Made by a program: the position numbers and the translations under genes. Under the pieces are notes generated by a model. It did not search any database and was not told the origin of the DNA. It saw only the letters and a program-made list of their open reading frames with translations. DNA of 64,000 nucleotides from an uncultured Pelagibacteraceae bacterium (GTDB taxonomy: Bacteria > Pseudomonadota > Alphaproteobacteria > Pelagibacterales > Pelagibacteraceae). The stretch spans positions 1 to 64,000 of the forward strand of contig CACKVD010000005.1 of assembly GCA_902603555.1 (NCBI GenBank). The letters run 5' to 3'. Shown one piece after another: positions 61,453 to 64,000 of this stretch (within the stretch, counting starts at the first letter, position 1; every line of letters starts with the position of its first letter).

Positions 61453-62115
61453 TTATTTAATATCTTTTAAACATTTTAGTGCTGCATGTTGTTCAGCATC
61501 TTTTTTAGATTTACCTTCTGCTATATAAAGCTTAGAGTCTAGTAATTTTACTGCAACTTTAAAAAGTGGCTTGTGTCTAGGTCCAGTATTTGAGATAATT
61601 TTATAAATTGGTAACTTCTTAAATTTTTTTAAAGAGAACTCTTGTAACTTTGTTTTTGCATCAACTTGAGTATTAACACTTTTTTTTATTTGATTAGACC
61701 ATAAATCTAATATGATTTTTTCAACAACAATATGACCTTTCTCTAAATAAATTGATCCTATTAAAGCCTCACAACAATCAGCTAAAACTTTGTCTTCAAT
61801 CATGTTTTTTCTAATTTTCATGTTACCGGTTAAGATATATTTTTGTAATTCAAGTTTTTTTGCTATTTCTAAACAAGTTTTTTTATTAACAAGAGCTGCA
61901 AATTTTTTATCAAGAATGCCCTCTTTTTCATTTGGATATATTTCCAAAAGTTTTTTAGCTATAACAAGCCCAAGTACACGATCACCTAAAAATTCAAATT
62001 TTTCATTATTATTTTCTTTATCAAAACTTTTATGAGTCAATGCTCTTATTAATAAATCTTTATTTTTAAAATTTATTTTTATCTTTTTTTCTAAAACTTG
62101 ATAATCAATTTTCAT
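61453..62115 (-). CDS. rnc: Ribonuclease III
   Basis: ALTHKSFD, NEKFEFLGDRVLGLVIA, DCCEALIGSIYLEKG. Confidence 0.96.
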   Translation of the reverse strand: MKIDYQVLEKKIKINFKNKDLLIRALTHKSFDKENNNEKFEFLGDRVLGLVIAKKLLEIYPNEKEGILDKKFAALVNKKTCLEIAKKLELQKYILTGNMKIRKNMIEDKVLADCCEALIGSIYLEKGHIVVEKIILDLWSNQIKKSVNTQVDAKTKLQEFSLKKFKKLPIYKIISNTGPRHKPLFKVAVKLLDSKLYIAEGKSKKDAEQHAALKCLKDIK

Positions 62116-62849
62116 TAATTAATTTTTTTAAAAAATCTATTAAATCTTATGGATTTATTCCACTTCCAAAATGAAAAAATACTCCCTATTGATTTATCAG
62201 ATGAAAAAAAAATAAATTGTGCTTTTCCTACAAGATTATCTTTGTGAACATAACCAACGCTTGACAAAAATCTGCTATCCTTTGAACAGTCTCTATTATC
62301 ACCTAAAAAAAAATAATGATTTTCAGGCACTATAAAATTATCAGAATTTTGATAAGAAAAATTTTTAAGGTATACAGAGTTAAATTTTTTTCCATTTGGT
62401 AACAGCTCTTCAAAAGTAAAAACATCAATTTTTTTTTTTCCACAATAAATTTCATCATTTGTAGAATTTCTAGACTTAAGAATTTCACTGTTATTAATAA
62501 ATAAATTTGAGTCAATAAATTGAATTTTATCTCCAGGTAAACCAATTAGTCTTTTTATATAATCAGTTCTGTTATCTGCAGGTGTTTTAAAGACTATAAC
62601 ATCTCCTCTTTCTGGATTGTCGTCAAATAGTCTGCCCTTAAAAAAAGGAGGGCTAAAGGGAAAAGAGTGCTTACTGTAACCATAAGAATATTTTGTAACA
62701 AATATTCTGTCACCTACTAATAAATTAGGCTCCATTGACGAAGAAGGAATGTAAAATGGCTGTAGAAATAAAGATCTAATAATTATTGCAATTACTAATG
62801 CATAAAATAGAGTTTTAGCGTTATCTATAAAAAAATTTTTGTTAATCAT
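62115..62849 (-). CDS. lepB: Signal peptidase I
   Basis: FYIPSSSMEPNLLVGDRIFVTKYSYG; GDVIVFKTP; YIKRLIGLPGDKI; FLGDNRDCSKDSR. Confidence 0.96.
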   Translation of the reverse strand: MINKNFFIDNAKTLFYALVIAIIIRSLFLQPFYIPSSSMEPNLLVGDRIFVTKYSYGYSKHSFPFSPPFFKGRLFDDNPERGDVIVFKTPADNRTDYIKRLIGLPGDKIQFIDSNLFINNSEILKSRNSTNDEIYCGKKKIDVFTFEELLPNGKKFNSVYLKNFSYQNSDNFIVPENHYFFLGDNRDCSKDSRFLSSVGYVHKDNLVGKAQFIFFSSDKSIGSIFSFWKWNKSIRFNRFFKKIN

Positions 62850-63244
62850 TATTTATTTTGTAAAATTACAAAAGCTATGGAATAATCTTTTTCATCAGAA
62901 ATTGAAAGTAGTAAATCATATTTCTTAATCATAAACTTTTTAGTAATTATGTTATTAATCTTTTTTGATTTATTATAATAAGGTTTACCTTTTTTATCGT
63001 TGAAAATTTCGATATCTTTAAAGTTAAGTCCATTTCTAAATCCTGTACCTATAGACTTAGCTAAAGCTTCTTTTGCAGCAAATCTTTTTGCAAAATAACT
63101 AGTTTTTTTTAAAGTTTTTTTTGAAAATTTAATTTCATTTTTACCAAAAGTTCTTGTGATAAAATTTTTATTTCTTATTAAAGATTTAATTCTTTTGTTT
63201 TGTACAATATCAACACCAATCCCAAGTATATCTCTACCAATCAT
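62849..63244 (-). CDS. acpS: Holo-[acyl-carrier-protein] synthase
   Basis: ILGIGVDIVQNKRI; FAKRFAAKEALAKSIGTGF. Confidence 0.95.
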   Translation of the reverse strand: MIGRDILGIGVDIVQNKRIKSLIRNKNFITRTFGKNEIKFSKKTLKKTSYFAKRFAAKEALAKSIGTGFRNGLNFKDIEIFNDKKGKPYYNKSKKINNIITKKFMIKKYDLLLSISDEKDYSIAFVILQNK

Positions 63245-63957
63245 TTAATTATTTTTTTAAAGTTTTTAATTATCTTTTTTAAACCATAAAAAATTGACTC
63301 ACCAATTATAAAATGGCCTATATTAAATTCCTTAATTTCACTAATTTTCGTTAAAATTTTTGTTGTTTTGTAATCTAAACCATGACCTGCATGAGTCTCT
63401 ATACCCAATTTATTTGCTAACATTGAGCATTTTTTAATCTTATTAAATTCAAAATTATAATTTTTTTTTAATTTTATTAAATTGGATAAACGTCCAGTAT
63501 GTATCTCAACACAATCAACCTCTAATTCTTTTGAAATTTTAATATCATTAAGAGAAGGATTTATAAATAAACTTGTTCTAATATTATTTCGTTTTAGTTT
63601 TAAAATTATTTTTTTTATTTTAATTCTATTTTTTTTTAGGTTTAAGCCTCCTTCCGTAGTTATTTCTTTTCTATTTTCTGGAACAATACAAACAAAATCT
63701 GGTTTGAGTTTTAATGCTATATTAACGATTTGTGGATTTGTCGAAATTTCAAGATTTACTAAAAGATTGTTTATTGAACATATCTTATTCGCATCAGTAT
63801 CTTTTATATGCCTTCTGTCTTCCCTTAAGTGAATTGTAACAGAGTCCGCTCCTGCTTTTTTAACAAATTTAGCAGCATAAACAGGATTTGGATGAAATTC
63901 TCCCCTGGCATTTCTAAGAGTAGCTATATGATCTATATTAACACCTAAACGTTTCAC
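63241..63957 (-). CDS. pdxJ: Pyridoxine 5'-phosphate synthase (GTG start)
   Basis: LGVNIDHIATLRNARG, GADSVTIHLREDRRHI, HAGHGLDYKTT. Confidence 0.96.
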   Translation of the reverse strand: MKRLGVNIDHIATLRNARGEFHPNPVYAAKFVKKAGADSVTIHLREDRRHIKDTDANKICSINNLLVNLEISTNPQIVNIALKLKPDFVCIVPENRKEITTEGGLNLKKNRIKIKKIILKLKRNNIRTSLFINPSLNDIKISKELEVDCVEIHTGRLSNLIKLKKNYNFEFNKIKKCSMLANKLGIETHAGHGLDYKTTKILTKISEIKEFNIGHFIIGESIFYGLKKIIKNFKKIIK

Positions 63958-64000
63958 TTAATAAATCTACTTCCGGGAGTTGTGACAGGAATTAATTTTA
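63954..64000 (-). CDS. C-terminal end of an upstream gene (partial; ...KLIPVTTPGSRFIK*)
   Basis: Open frame whose TGA overlaps the pdxJ GTG start; identity unclear, possibly pyrE. Confidence 0.5.
   Translation of the reverse strand, partial: KLIPVTTPGSRFIK

Noticed and set aside
63482-63832. 116-aa ORF antisense to pdxJ
   Set aside because: Shadow ORF; pdxJ is clearly the real gene.

Overview
This is a very AT-rich, tightly packed, mostly housekeeping segment of a SAR11/Pelagibacter-like alphaproteobacterial genome. The taxon is inferred from gene order, 4-bp gene overlaps and protein style. Conserved blocks: secD(partial)-secF; uvrA/ssb/gyrA/coaD/ppi/tgt; recG-sdhE; mltB-rlpA-like-dacA-tmk-holB-metG-tatD-MBL; hom/argC/rpsI/rplM; metY-ctaA; rpmG-merR-ihfA-plsX-rpmF; hppA; thiL-nusB-ribH-ribBA-ribE-ribD-nrdR-glyA-rpiB; hemB; recO-rnc-lepB-acpS-pdxJ. 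Four tRNAs are present: Lys-TTT, Ser-TGA, Pro-TGG and Glu-TTC. The accessory part is about 27.5-39.1 kb. It starts beside tRNA-Glu and holds a surface-glycan island with a complete apparent GDP-D-glycero-D-manno-heptose pathway: an HddC-GmhB fusion, GmhA and HddA. The island also carries a GMD-like dehydratase, a transaldolase-like protein and four predicted glycosyltransferases. It ends with a tyrosine recombinase that has a dif/core-like inverted repeat just upstream, and a small cassette of two tiny membrane proteins and a stand-alone MGMT-type domain. The best regulatory find is a tandem SAM-II + SAM-V riboswitch candidate upstream of metY, with a 7-bp alternative helix linking the two. 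I also found small ORFs missing from the supplied track: a 53-aa lipoprotein between argC and hom, a 58-aa membrane protein, and a possible 25-aa membrane microprotein. No CRISPR arrays or insertion sequences were recognised.
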